A stretch of 15,547 bases of DNA from Bacteroidota bacterium (GCA_023429985.1 JAEZCV010000149.1:1-15547), one strand, 5' to 3'; shown: positions 1 to 6,514, counted from the first letter of the stretch. Notes: generated by a model not told the origin, from the letters alone. Translations and numbers: made by a program.

Positions 1-1
1 C

Positions 2-304
2 ATCAGTGCAGAAGTGATCGACTTGAGAACGATTCGCCCACTCGACTGGATGACCATATTGGAAAGTGTAAAGAAAACCAACAGGCTGGTAATTGTTGAA
101 GAGCAATGGCCGTTTGCCTCTGTTTCATCTGAAATTACTTACCGCATTCAAAAAGAAGGCTTTGATTACCTCGATGCTCCCATCAGGAGGATCACGGCGG
201 CAGATGCGCCATTACACTATGCGCCCAACCTGGTTGCGGCTGCCTTACCCGATGTACCCCGCACGGTTAAACTGGTAAAGGAAGTGATGTACCTTAAAAA
301 ATAA
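2..304 (+). CDS. pdhB: Pyruvate dehydrogenase E1 component, beta subunit (C-terminal part, 5' truncated by window edge)
   Basis: The frame is open from base 2 and ends at TAA 302-304, giving about 100 residues. This is the C-terminal transketolase-like domain of an E1-beta subunit: 'EVIDLRTIRPLD', then 'VIVEEQWPFASVSSEI', then 'DAPIRRITAADAPLHYAPN', ending 'VKLVKEVMYLKK'. In this family the beta subunit pairs with E1-alpha to decarboxylate pyruvate with thiamine diphosphate and pass the acetyl group to the E2 lipoyl domain. The C-terminal domain mainly makes subunit contacts. The LRTIRPLD and VEEQW blocks and the 'PNLV' segment are typical of PdhB; the end resembles Bacteroidota PdhB, from memory of the family. 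A branched-chain 2-oxoacid or acetoin dehydrogenase beta subunit is a less likely alternative. The GTG at 14 lies inside the domain and is not a start. Confidence 0.9.
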   Translation: MSAEVIDLRTIRPLDWMTILESVKKTNRLVIVEEQWPFASVSSEITYRIQKEGFDYLDAPIRRITAADAPLHYAPNLVAAALPDVPRTVKLVKEVMYLKK

Positions 305-323
305 ATTTAAAAGTTATTAATCC

Positions 324-358
324 TTAAAACCTGAAAGAAGGCTTTACAGCGGTTTTAA
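324..358 (+). other. Imperfect hairpin 19 bp after the pdhB stop (3' end structure)
   Basis: TTAAAAC (324-330) pairs with GTTTTAA (352-358). Inside it CTG (331-333) pairs with CAG (347-349) and AAAG (334-337) with CTTT (342-345). The loop is AAGG, with bulges at A346 and 350-351. It is followed by AAAATAA, not a U-tract on the plus strand, so it is not a standard intrinsic terminator. It may mark or protect the 3' end of the pdhB mRNA. The role is inferred. Confidence 0.4.
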
Positions 359-424
359 AAATAAGCTCCGCAACACATTCATTATCAAAACTTCCGCCTT
401 AAAAAAATAATTTTTAAAATAAGT

Positions 425-455
425 TTTGAAATGTCGTTTTTAGCCCCCATCTTTG
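425..455 (+). promoter_or_regulatory. Possible Bacteroidota-type promoter in the pdhB / response regulator spacer
   Basis: TTTG (425-428) is followed after 19 bp by CATCTTTG (448-455). That is the phylum's -33 TTTG / -7 TAnnTTTG pattern with one mismatch (C for T). A start near 462 would place the terminator-like hairpin at 491-519 about 30 nt into the transcript. A second, weaker -7-like box, TTTCTTTG, lies at 560-567, about 20 bp before the response regulator ATG. Neither is proven. Confidence 0.35.
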
Positions 456-490
456 ACTCGGTTTTTCATAGGATATTGGATTTTACACGA

Positions 491-519
491 GGCTGGATTT
501 CTATCCGGCCTTTATTTTT
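491..519 (+). terminator. Intrinsic terminator or attenuator between pdhB and the response regulator gene
   Basis: GGCTGGAT (491-498) pairs with ATCCGGCC (503-510) with one T-G wobble. The loop is TTCT, and TTTATTTTT follows (511-519). It lies 187 bp after the pdhB stop and 68 bp before the next start. It can serve either as the distal terminator of pdhB or as an attenuator for transcripts starting at about 462. Confidence 0.65.
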
Positions 520-586
520 ACCCTTAACCTCCGCTTCATTTTTCTAACCTCTTATTTTGTTTCTTTGCGAAACTTAATAATCCCCG

Positions 587-1747
587 ATGGCCACAATATT
601 GATCATAGATGATGAGAAAGCGATCCGTAAAACCCTCACCGAAATACTTTCATTTGAAGGATATAAAATTGAAGAAGCAGCCGATGGAGAAGAAGGCCTG
701 AATAAATTCAGGGATAAGGCTTATGATGTTGTTCTGTGTGATATTAAAATGCCCAAGGTTGATGGCATTGATTTTCTTCAAAAAGCAGTAGAAATTAATC
801 CCGATGTTCCTGTCATCATGATATCGGGTCATGGCAATATAGAAACTGCTGTGGAAGCAGTAAAGAAAGGTGCATACGATTTTATTCAAAAACCGCCTGA
901 TCTTAATCGTTTGCTGATTACCATTCGCAATGCCATGGAAAGAAATTCCCTGGTAAATGAAACTAAAACATTAAAGCGCCGTGCCTTTAAAGTTCAGGAA
1001 ATGATAGGTGCATCTGAGCCTATTAAAAAAATTAAGGAAACCATTGAAAAAGTTGGTCCTACCGAAGCACGTGTACTCATTACAGGTGATAATGGAGTAG
1101 GAAAAGAGCTGGTTGCGCGATGGCTTCATGAAAAAAGCAGTCGTGCCGGCAATGCCCTTGTTGAAGTGAATTGTGCAGCCATTCCCGGAGAGCTTATTGA
1201 AAGTGAGTTGTTTGGTCATGAAAAAGGATCGTTCACATCTGCCATCAAACAAAGAATTGGAAAGTTTGAGCAGGCCAATGGCGGTACATTATTTCTTGAT
1301 GAAATTGGTGATATGAGCCTCAATGCACAGGCAAAGGTTTTACGTGCCTTGCAGGAAGGAAAGATTACCAGGGTGGGAGCCGATAAGGACATAAGCGTGG
1401 ACGTTAGAGTAATAGCTGCTACCAATAAAGACCTGATGAAAGAAGTGGAAGCAAAGAATTTCCGCCTAGATCTTTACCACAGGCTTAGTGTGATTTTAAT
1501 TCATGTTCCCTCACTGAATGAAAGAAGGGACGATATACCTATGCTGGTAGAAAATTTCCTGGATGATATATGTGAAGATTATGGCATGGCGCAGAAAATG
1601 ATCTCCAACGACGCCATGAAATTATTACAGGAATATAACTGGACGGGTAATATCAGGGAGTTGAGAAACGTGGTGGAAAGGTTAGTGATCCTTTCGGGAA
1701 AAAGCATTACAAAGGACGATGTGAAATCTTATGTGCTTCCCAAGTGA
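587..1747 (+). CDS. NtrC-type sigma-54-dependent response regulator lacking a DNA-binding domain
   Basis: 386 residues. Residues 1-120 form a receiver domain: acidic pair D8/D9, phospho-acceptor D52 in 'VVLCDIKMP', switch residue S80, and K102 in 'FIQKPP'. Residues ~138-365 are the AAA+ domain: Walker A GDNGVGKE (167-174), sigma-54-contact loop GSFTSA (214-219, usually GAFTGA), and Walker B 'GTLFLDEIGDM' with D238/E239. The protein stops just after the AAA+ lid ('IRELRNVVERLVILSG', then 'DDVKSYVLPK'). The C-terminal Fis-type HTH of NtrC (about 470 aa) is missing, and no HTH remnant is visible in the other downstream frames, which fall inside merR. HTH-less activators such as FlgR of Helicobacter and CtcC of Chlamydia are known to act from solution. 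A phosphorylated form presumably remodels sigma-54 polymerase. No partner histidine kinase is in the window. ATG 587 places the receiver start exactly. Confidence 0.9.
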   Translation: MATILIIDDEKAIRKTLTEILSFEGYKIEEAADGEEGLNKFRDKAYDVVLCDIKMPKVDGIDFLQKAVEINPDVPVIMISGHGNIETAVEAVKKGAYDFIQKPPDLNRLLITIRNAMERNSLVNETKTLKRRAFKVQEMIGASEPIKKIKETIEKVGPTEARVLITGDNGVGKELVARWLHEKSSRAGNALVEVNCAAIPGELIESELFGHEKGSFTSAIKQRIGKFEQANGGTLFLDEIGDMSLNAQAKVLRALQEGKITRVGADKDISVDVRVIAATNKDLMKEVEAKNFRLDLYHRLSVILIHVPSLNERRDDIPMLVENFLDDICEDYGMAQKMISNDAMKLLQEYNWTGNIRELRNVVERLVILSGKSITKDDVKSYVLPK

Positions 1748-2619
1748 TTCTTGTTTTTTATAAACCCCAGGATTGCATCGTCATTCAAAAGAAGTTGCAG
1801 GTTGGTGAATTTGCGCTGCAATAAATGGAAGCCCCGTCCTGCGCCTATAATTGATTTGCCCGGGAATTTAACGCAGATCCTTTCCATTAAATCATCCAGC
1901 GTAAAACCGGAAAGATTGGTGATGAGGTGCATGTATATGGTGTTGATGCCCGGCAACTGTGCAAACTTTTCAAGTTCCTCCAGCCTAACTGAAACGCCCA
2001 TGTAAAGTGTTCCCCAGCCATGTTTTTTCATCAGGTAATTCACAAATAACAAAGGCAGTTCGTGCTTTTCGCCTTTAGGGGAAAATAATATGATCTCGGG
2101 AGATTTTCCGGGCAATGTTAGTTTTTCTGTTTCTGCTATAATTCGGTTTTGAATAATATAACTTGAAAAATGTTCCTGTGCCGGTATTACATTATTTGTG
2201 GACCAGAGATGGCCAAGCTTAATAAGATAAGGATAACATACCTGGGTGATTCCTTTTTCAAATCCCAATTGTTCCATTACTTCATTGAGCAGTGAAATGA
2301 AACCATATTCATCAAAATCAACTGCCTTTTCCAAAAGGCGGTTAATATATAATTCCCCCGATGGTTTACCGGGAACTGAATTTCTTACATGCTCTTCAAT
2401 TGTTTGCGGGTTGAGAGCTGCAATTTTTGATATTTTCCATCCCTGGTGATAAAGAAATGAAACACGCAGCATCTGCTTAAGGTCTTCGTTGTCGTATATC
2501 CGGTGAAGGCTTTGTTTTCTTTTCGTCTTGAACATATTATAGCGCAGCTCCCAAATGCGCAGGGTGTGTGCTTTAATGCCTGTAAGATTTTCTATATCTC
2601 TTATTGTAAATTCCTGCAT
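1729..2619 (-). CDS. MerR-family transcriptional regulator with CarH/LitR-like B12-binding C-terminal region
   Basis: 296 residues from ATG 2619; a TTG 36 bp upstream would add 12 residues not seen in MerR proteins, so I prefer the ATG. The N-terminus is a MerR winged HTH ('FTIRDIENLTGIKAHTLRIWE', residues 4-24, then 'RIYDNEDLKQM'). The C-terminal two thirds resemble the photoreceptor regulators CarH/LitR. A four-helix region carries W139, nine residues, then E149-H150 (the W-x9-EH signature that caps adenosylcobalamin). A Rossmann-like region then has E184-K185-H186-E187-L188-P189, close to the cobalamin ligand motif ExHxxG but with Pro for Gly. Whether it binds B12 is therefore open. Family members repress carotenoid or light-response genes, but none are nearby. 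It is divergent from lepB and its stop overlaps the response regulator stop by 19 bp. Confidence 0.85.
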   Translation of the reverse strand: MQEFTIRDIENLTGIKAHTLRIWELRYNMFKTKRKQSLHRIYDNEDLKQMLRVSFLYHQGWKISKIAALNPQTIEEHVRNSVPGKPSGELYINRLLEKAVDFDEYGFISLLNEVMEQLGFEKGITQVCYPYLIKLGHLWSTNNVIPAQEHFSSYIIQNRIIAETEKLTLPGKSPEIILFSPKGEKHELPLLFVNYLMKKHGWGTLYMGVSVRLEELEKFAQLPGINTIYMHLITNLSGFTLDDLMERICVKFPGKSIIGAGRGFHLLQRKFTNLQLLLNDDAILGFIKNKNHLGST

Positions 2620-2650
2620 GCTTTTATGATATTTGCCTTTTATACACTTT

Positions 2651-2665
2651 AGCAAAAACTTTGCT
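2651..2665. promoter_or_regulatory. Inverted repeat in the merR-lepB intergenic region (candidate operator)
   Basis: AGCAAA (2651-2656), AAC, TTTGCT (2660-2665) is a perfect 6-3-6 dyad. It sits 32 bp before the merR start and 32 bp before the lepB -7 box. MerR-type regulators commonly bind dyads in their own divergent promoter. Its use as an operator is inferred from position only. Confidence 0.35.
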
Positions 2666-2696
2666 TACATTGCCAACCACTACATCTTTAATATAA

Positions 2697-2704
2697 TAAA
2701 TTTG
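2697..2704 (+). promoter_or_regulatory. lepB promoter, -7 box TAAATTTG
   Basis: This is an exact match to TAnnTTTG, 20 bp before the lepB ATG. No TTTG lies at the ideal upstream distance; the nearest is TTG at 2670-2672, 24 bp upstream. Confidence 0.5.
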
Positions 2705-2724
2705 TTTGTTTTAAAAATAAAAGA

Positions 2725-4254
2725 ATGCCGGCATATCATGTCTTTATTGTTTACCTGATTTCTTTCCTTCTCGTTTTTTTACCTTCTTTTGGTTTGGCAA
2801 AGATGTTTGAAAAAGCCGGAGTTGCCCAATGGAAAGCTTTTATTCCTTTTTACAATACCTGGGTAATGCAGGAAGTTGCCCAAAGGCCCAAACACTGGGT
2901 TTTCTGGCAGTTTATACCTGTAGTTGGATGGTTTATAACACCAGGAATCTTTATTGAGTTTGTTAAGCTGTTTGGAAGATTTGGATTCCTGGATCATACG
3001 CTGGCATCTTTATTTGCTCCTTTTTATTTTCCATACCTGGGCTACTCCAAAAAAGTGCGGTACATAGGACCTGAAGGTGCTAAACATTATAAAAAACCGG
3101 GCTGGCGCGAATGGGTGGATGCAGCGGTTTTTGCCATTGTTGCAGCTACCCTTATCCGCACCTTTGTTTTTGAAGCCTATACTATTCCTTCCGGCTCCAT
3201 GGAAAAAACACTGCTGGTGAATGATTTTTTGTTTGTGAGCAAATTCAGTTATGGTCCCAGAATTCCCAATACCCCTTTGTCCATTCCTTTTGTTCATAAT
3301 TATATTCCGGGCAGCAGTCGTAAATCCTATACCGAAATTGTTTCCCTTCCTTACATTCGCTGGTTTCCTTCACCTGTAAAAAGAGGTGATGTTGTGGTTT
3401 TTAATTTTCCGGCAGGTGATACGGTTATCAATCATCCCGAGTTTCAATCGGCCATTCCTTATTATGATTTAAAGCGGCACGCTCAAATGGGTGATCCTAC
3501 TTCGCAATATATTTTAAGTCATCCCGATGAATACCCGATTGCAGTGCATCCGGTAGATAAATCTGATAACTATATCAAACGTTGTGTAGGAATTCCGGGC
3601 GATCAACTTGAAGTAAAGAACAATGTAGTTTTTGTTAATGGAAAACAGGAAGATATTCCACCTTCATCATTAATAAAATATACTGTTATTACAAATGGTC
3701 AGCGACTTGATGGAGAAGCAATCAAAGAGGAATATGATGTTGATATGGCCCGTGGTGAATTCAGCCAGGGCAACCAGCCCAATGTTTATAATATGACCTT
3801 AACTGAAAAAGCGCGACAGGCTTTAGAGAAGAATGGAATTGCCAGAAAAATTGCATTTGCAACAGAGCCCAACACCGGCCAGGTTTTTCCATATGATGGC
3901 AGGCATGATGCATGGTCAAGAGATAATTACGGACCCATCTGGATTCCTGCAAAAGGTGCAACCATTGAACTTACCTCCGATAATTTTGCAATATATGAAA
4001 GAGCGATACGGGTTTATGAGGATAATAATTTTGAAATGAAAGAAGGGAAGTTCTTTTTAAATGGAGAGGAAATTACCAGCTATACTTTTAAAATGAATTA
4101 TTACTGGATGATGGGAGATAATCGCCAGGGTTCGCAGGATTCGCGTTACTGGGGTTTTGTTCCCGAGGACAGGATTGTTGGAAAAGCCTGGTTGATATGG
4201 TTTAGCTGGGAAGGCGGCCCTCGCTGGAGCAGGTTGTTCCGCACCGTTAAATAA
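2725..4254 (+). CDS. lepB: Signal peptidase I with N-terminal membrane extension
   Basis: 509 residues, against 324 in E. coli LepB. Residues ~5-110 are a hydrophobic N-terminal region with several membrane segments, resembling the DUF5684-type extension of Bacteroidota LepB. A further membrane anchor follows at ~131-150 ('DAAVFAIVAATLIRTFVFEA'). The catalytic serine is S158 in 'IPSGSMEKTL', and the general-base lysine is K285 in 'NYIKRCVGIPGD'. Box C/D-like 'VKRGDVVVFNFP' is at 218-229, and box E GDN (464-466) continues into 'SQDSRYWGFVPEDRIVGKA'. Between K285 and box E a segment of about 170 residues is longer than in proteobacterial enzymes. The enzyme cleaves signal peptides of exported proteins at the outer face of the inner membrane. 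It is transcribed away from merR and closed by a strong terminator. Confidence 0.95.
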   Translation: MPAYHVFIVYLISFLLVFLPSFGLAKMFEKAGVAQWKAFIPFYNTWVMQEVAQRPKHWVFWQFIPVVGWFITPGIFIEFVKLFGRFGFLDHTLASLFAPFYFPYLGYSKKVRYIGPEGAKHYKKPGWREWVDAAVFAIVAATLIRTFVFEAYTIPSGSMEKTLLVNDFLFVSKFSYGPRIPNTPLSIPFVHNYIPGSSRKSYTEIVSLPYIRWFPSPVKRGDVVVFNFPAGDTVINHPEFQSAIPYYDLKRHAQMGDPTSQYILSHPDEYPIAVHPVDKSDNYIKRCVGIPGDQLEVKNNVVFVNGKQEDIPPSSLIKYTVITNGQRLDGEAIKEEYDVDMARGEFSQGNQPNVYNMTLTEKARQALEKNGIARKIAFATEPNTGQVFPYDGRHDAWSRDNYGPIWIPAKGATIELTSDNFAIYERAIRVYEDNNFEMKEGKFFLNGEEITSYTFKMNYYWMMGDNRQGSQDSRYWGFVPEDRIVGKAWLIWFSWEGGPRWSRLFRTVK

Positions 4255-4267
4255 TCTATCTTTATTC

Positions 4268-4294
4268 GCCCCGAGTAATTCGGGGCATTTTTTT
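4268..4294 (+). terminator. Intrinsic terminator after lepB
   Basis: GCCCCGA (4268-4274) and TCGGGGC (4280-4286) form a 7-bp GC-rich stem with loop GTAAT. A7-type spacing ends in seven T (4288-4294). It starts 13 bp after the lepB stop and ends 11 bp before the cdd ATG. Confidence 0.9.
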
Positions 4295-4305
4295 GAAACC
4301 TGTTT

Positions 4306-4791
4306 ATGAAAGAAAGCAAATTTGAATTCAGCTACCGCGTTTACGATAGTATGGAAGAACTTCCCGAAGAACAGCAATGGTTGTTGTCGGAAGCAAGAGA
4401 AGTTACCAGCCAGGCCTATGCGCCTTACTCTAATTTCCAGGTTGGGGCTGTAGCCCAACTTGCAAATGGTGAAATTGTAGCCGGCACCAACCAGGAGAAT
4501 GCTTCTTTTCCTGTTGGACTTTGCGCAGAAAGAGTTTTGCTTGCGGCTGCATCTTCCATGTTTCCTAAAATTCCGATCAATACAATAGCTATCAGTTATA
4601 AAAGTGATAACCATACCAGCGATCATCCAATATCGCCCTGTGGTATTTGCAGGCAGAGTTTACAGGAATTTGAATCAAGAGTGAATCATCCCGTGCAATT
4701 GATACTGGGCGGCATGTCGGGGCCCGTATATGTAATTGACAGTGCCAGCAGGCTGTTGCCGCTTGCTTTTACCAGTAGTGAATTAAAATAA
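4306..4791 (+). CDS. cdd: Cytidine deaminase
   Basis: 161 residues, normal for the homotetrameric/small class. It hydrolyses cytidine and deoxycytidine to uridine and deoxyuridine for pyrimidine salvage. The substrate block 'YAPYSNFQVGA' is at 38-48. The zinc site is 'NASFPVGLCAER' (65-76, ligand C73, proton shuttle E75) and 'PCGICRQ' (111-117, ligands C112 and C115). The C-terminus is ordinary. The ATG at 4306 is preferred because residues 1-35 contain the usual 'EELPEEQQWLL' leader helix. The start is only 11 bp after the lepB terminator, so expression needs either read-through or a promoter overlapping the terminator; TTTTTTTG at 4288-4295 is a loose -7 match. Confidence 0.95.
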   Translation: MKESKFEFSYRVYDSMEELPEEQQWLLSEAREVTSQAYAPYSNFQVGAVAQLANGEIVAGTNQENASFPVGLCAERVLLAAASSMFPKIPINTIAISYKSDNHTSDHPISPCGICRQSLQEFESRVNHPVQLILGGMSGPVYVIDSASRLLPLAFTSSELK

Positions 4792-4824
4792 GATGTAGTT
4801 TGATTAGTGATTGGTGCCGCAATC

Positions 4825-5304
4825 TTAAAACAGTGAACTTTGTTTACATTTCATTTCATGCTCCAGCAGCCAGTTCTTTCTCCATAAACCACCGGCATAA
4901 CCTGTAAGCGACCCATTTGATCCAATAACTCGATGACAGGGAACCATGATGGCAATATTGTTTTTTCCATTGGCAGAGGCAAGTGCGCGAATGGCTTTTG
5001 CATCTCCATATTGTTGTGAAAGCTGGTGGTAACTGATCGTTTTTCCAAAGGGAATTTTTACTAATAGATCCCAGGTTTTCTGTTGAAATGCGGTTCCGTT
5101 TTGTTGAAGTGGAATATCGAATTGCTGCAGACTTCCTGAAAAATATTGTTCCAGTTGATGTTTGCATTTCAGCAGCAGGGGATGTTGATTACCTCTTGGA
5201 GTAAAATCTTCTTCAACAAACTTTATTGCTGTAATAAATTCATCATTGCATTGTAGCAGTATGTTGCCAAGTGGAGAATGTATATGTGATGAATGAATTT
5301 CCAT
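4825..5304 (-). CDS. ogt: Methylated-DNA--protein-cysteine S-methyltransferase (Ogt type)
   Basis: 159 residues, the length of Ogt/MGMT without an Ada domain. It repairs O6-alkylguanine by irreversible transfer of the alkyl group to a cysteine. The acceptor is C123 in 'IMVPCHRVIGSNG' (119-131). The DNA-binding HTH region precedes it, with 'FQQKTWDLLVKIPFGKTISY' (73-92) and the arginine-finger helix 'AIRALASANGKN' (104-115). 'LTGYAGGLWRK' (133-143) lines the substrate pocket. The N-terminal RNase H-like part is short and divergent, as is usual. The ATG shares its A with the TGA of the upstream csaA-like gene (TGATG), indicating translational coupling. It is the last gene of the topA-containing minus-strand group. 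No clear terminator follows; only a weak 5-bp hairpin (4809-4824) separates it from cdd. Confidence 0.95.
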   Translation of the reverse strand: MEIHSSHIHSPLGNILLQCNDEFITAIKFVEEDFTPRGNQHPLLLKCKHQLEQYFSGSLQQFDIPLQQNGTAFQQKTWDLLVKIPFGKTISYHQLSQQYGDAKAIRALASANGKNNIAIMVPCHRVIGSNGSLTGYAGGLWRKNWLLEHEMKCKQSSLF

Positions 5305-5639
5305 CAGCCGATTTTTGAACCGTTGGGAACTTTTCTTTCAGGTTGTATCAACACAACATCATTATTGGCATCATAAATACCCAAAACCAGGCATTCACTT
5401 ACAAAATTGGCGATTTGTTTAGGGGGAAAATTTACAACAGCCATTACCTGCTTGCCTTCAAGATCTTTTGCGTTATAATGTGCGGTGATCTGGGCTGATG
5501 AGTTTTTTATTCCCAGTTCGCCAAAATCAACGATTAGCTGATAAGCAGGTTTTTTTGCTTTGGGGAATTCTTTGGCTTCGATAACAGTTCCAACCCTTAT
5601 ATCAATTTTTTCGAAATCATTCCATAAAATAGTTTCCAT
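5304..5639 (-). CDS. csaA: CsaA-like tRNA-binding (EMAPII/OB-fold) protein
   Basis: 111 residues, the size of stand-alone CsaA/YgjH proteins. The whole protein is one tRNA-binding OB-fold: 'FEKIDIRVGTVIEAKEFPKA' (9-28), 'KPAYQLIVDFGELGIKNSSA' (30-49), 'QVMAVVNFPPKQI' (64-76), and 'VSECLVLGIYD' (80-90). Related domains occur at the C-terminus of methionyl-tRNA synthetase and the N-terminus of PheT. CsaA was described as a secretion-linked chaperone that also binds tRNA, and the true role is not settled. The gene starts 5 bp after the SirB1-like gene stop and overlaps ogt by one base, so it is co-translated with both. Confidence 0.88.
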   Translation of the reverse strand: METILWNDFEKIDIRVGTVIEAKEFPKAKKPAYQLIVDFGELGIKNSSAQITAHYNAKDLEGKQVMAVVNFPPKQIANFVSECLVLGIYDANNDVVLIQPERKVPNGSKIG

Positions 5640-5644
5640 TGCTG

Positions 5645-6514
5645 TTATTGATCCAGCAAGTTAGCAAGTTTCAATAATTCATCATGCCTGAAAGCATCTT
5701 TTTCATTATCAAAGCAACGGGCAGTTTCTTCCAGCAGGTGCTGGATCACTCTTTTATTATTCAGTGGCTTGAAGTAAGCATCTACAGGAGGAACAGAAAT
5801 CCTTTTAAAATAATGCTCGATATCTTTTTGAGAGAAAACCATTCCGCTGGAAGGATCTATGAAGAATTCGATCTTATCTGCAAAATCGGTATTGGATTCG
5901 TTACTGTAACCCGGTTTAAAATAAGCCAGCACAAATTGTTTGGGAATGCTGATGGCTTTTACAGGAACATCAAGCAGTTCGCACAGAATGAGGTATAAAA
6001 TTCCATTGCTTAACTGGTTGCCTCTTTTGGTTTCCATTACCTTTTGAATGAAAAACTCATTCACTTCGGCATAATTTATCTCGGAACCTTTAAGGTTGTA
6101 GTAACTGTAAAGGATGCCAGTAATAATTCTTACCTGTTCAAGAGGAGTGAGGTAGTTGTTCAGTTCCAGCCAAATATTTCGTCGGATCTTTTCAACCTCC
6201 AGTAAAACAGCGCTGGTTGTAAGATCGGGGTATTGAAATTTTGAAACAAGCAAAGATCCAACAAGCAGGTCGTGGTGACCTGCAAGGCTCCACTGCCGGA
6301 AATCTTCTTCTAGATCTTTGAAGTGAAGTTTATGAATTATGAGTTCTATTCTTTCCTGGATCTGTTCATCGGGCGTTGTTTCCCATAAATGCTCAAGGTT
6401 GGGGATAATGGTTCTTCCGAAATCGATGATCTTATCGGTAACCACACCAAAAACTTCCTCATCCGGATCGTCGATCAGGTTAAGCAGGGCTGATATTTCA
6501 CTGGTTTCTTCCAT
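5645..6514 (-). CDS. SirB1/transglutaminase-like family protein, probably catalytically degenerate
   Basis: 289 residues, the usual length of SirB1-type proteins (Transglut_core2). The N-terminal ~110 residues are helical and acidic ('LLNLIDDPDEEVFGVV'), HEAT-like in appearance. The core then runs from 'NEFFIQKVMETKRGNQLSNG' (152-171) through 'ILYLILCELLDVPVKAI' to 'SIPKQFVLAYF' (189-199) and 'FFIDPSSGMVFS' (217-228). In SirB1 relatives the 'PxHF' block carries the transglutaminase-like His; here it is 'PKQF' with Q193, so a Cys-His-Asp triad is not intact, although D220 remains. No signal peptide is visible, so it is probably cytoplasmic. It begins 24 bp after topA ends and is followed 5 bp later by csaA. 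The molecular role is unknown; classification is by pattern only. Confidence 0.75.
   Translation of the reverse strand: MEETSEISALLNLIDDPDEEVFGVVTDKIIDFGRTIIPNLEHLWETTPDEQIQERIELIIHKLHFKDLEEDFRQWSLAGHHDLLVGSLLVSKFQYPDLTTSAVLLEVEKIRRNIWLELNNYLTPLEQVRIITGILYSYYNLKGSEINYAEVNEFFIQKVMETKRGNQLSNGILYLILCELLDVPVKAISIPKQFVLAYFKPGYSNESNTDFADKIEFFIDPSSGMVFSQKDIEHYFKRISVPPVDAYFKPLNNKRVIQHLLEETARCFDNEKDAFRHDELLKLANLLDQ

Noticed and set aside
1748..2005. Plus-strand continuation of the response regulator that could encode a lost HTH
   Set aside because: The downstream frames are antisense to merR and show no Fis-type HTH pattern, so a recent frameshift is unlikely.
2620..2655. TTG start for the MerR gene adding 12 residues
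   Set aside because: MerR proteins begin a few residues before the HTH; the ATG at 2619 gives this, and the extension reads through the possible promoter region.
2661..2676. Sigma-54-like promoter before merR on the minus strand (TTGGCAATGTAAGCAA)
   Set aside because: The GG and GC elements are separated by 8 bp instead of the required 10, so it does not fit the -24/-12 geometry.
4057..4626. 189-codon minus-strand frame across the lepB end and cdd start
   Set aside because: It is antisense to two well-supported genes and spans their terminator; its translation shows no family pattern.
4809..4824. Hairpin GATTG/CAATC between cdd and ogt as a bidirectional terminator
   Set aside because: Only a 5-bp AT-rich stem with a 6-base loop and no T-tract on either strand.
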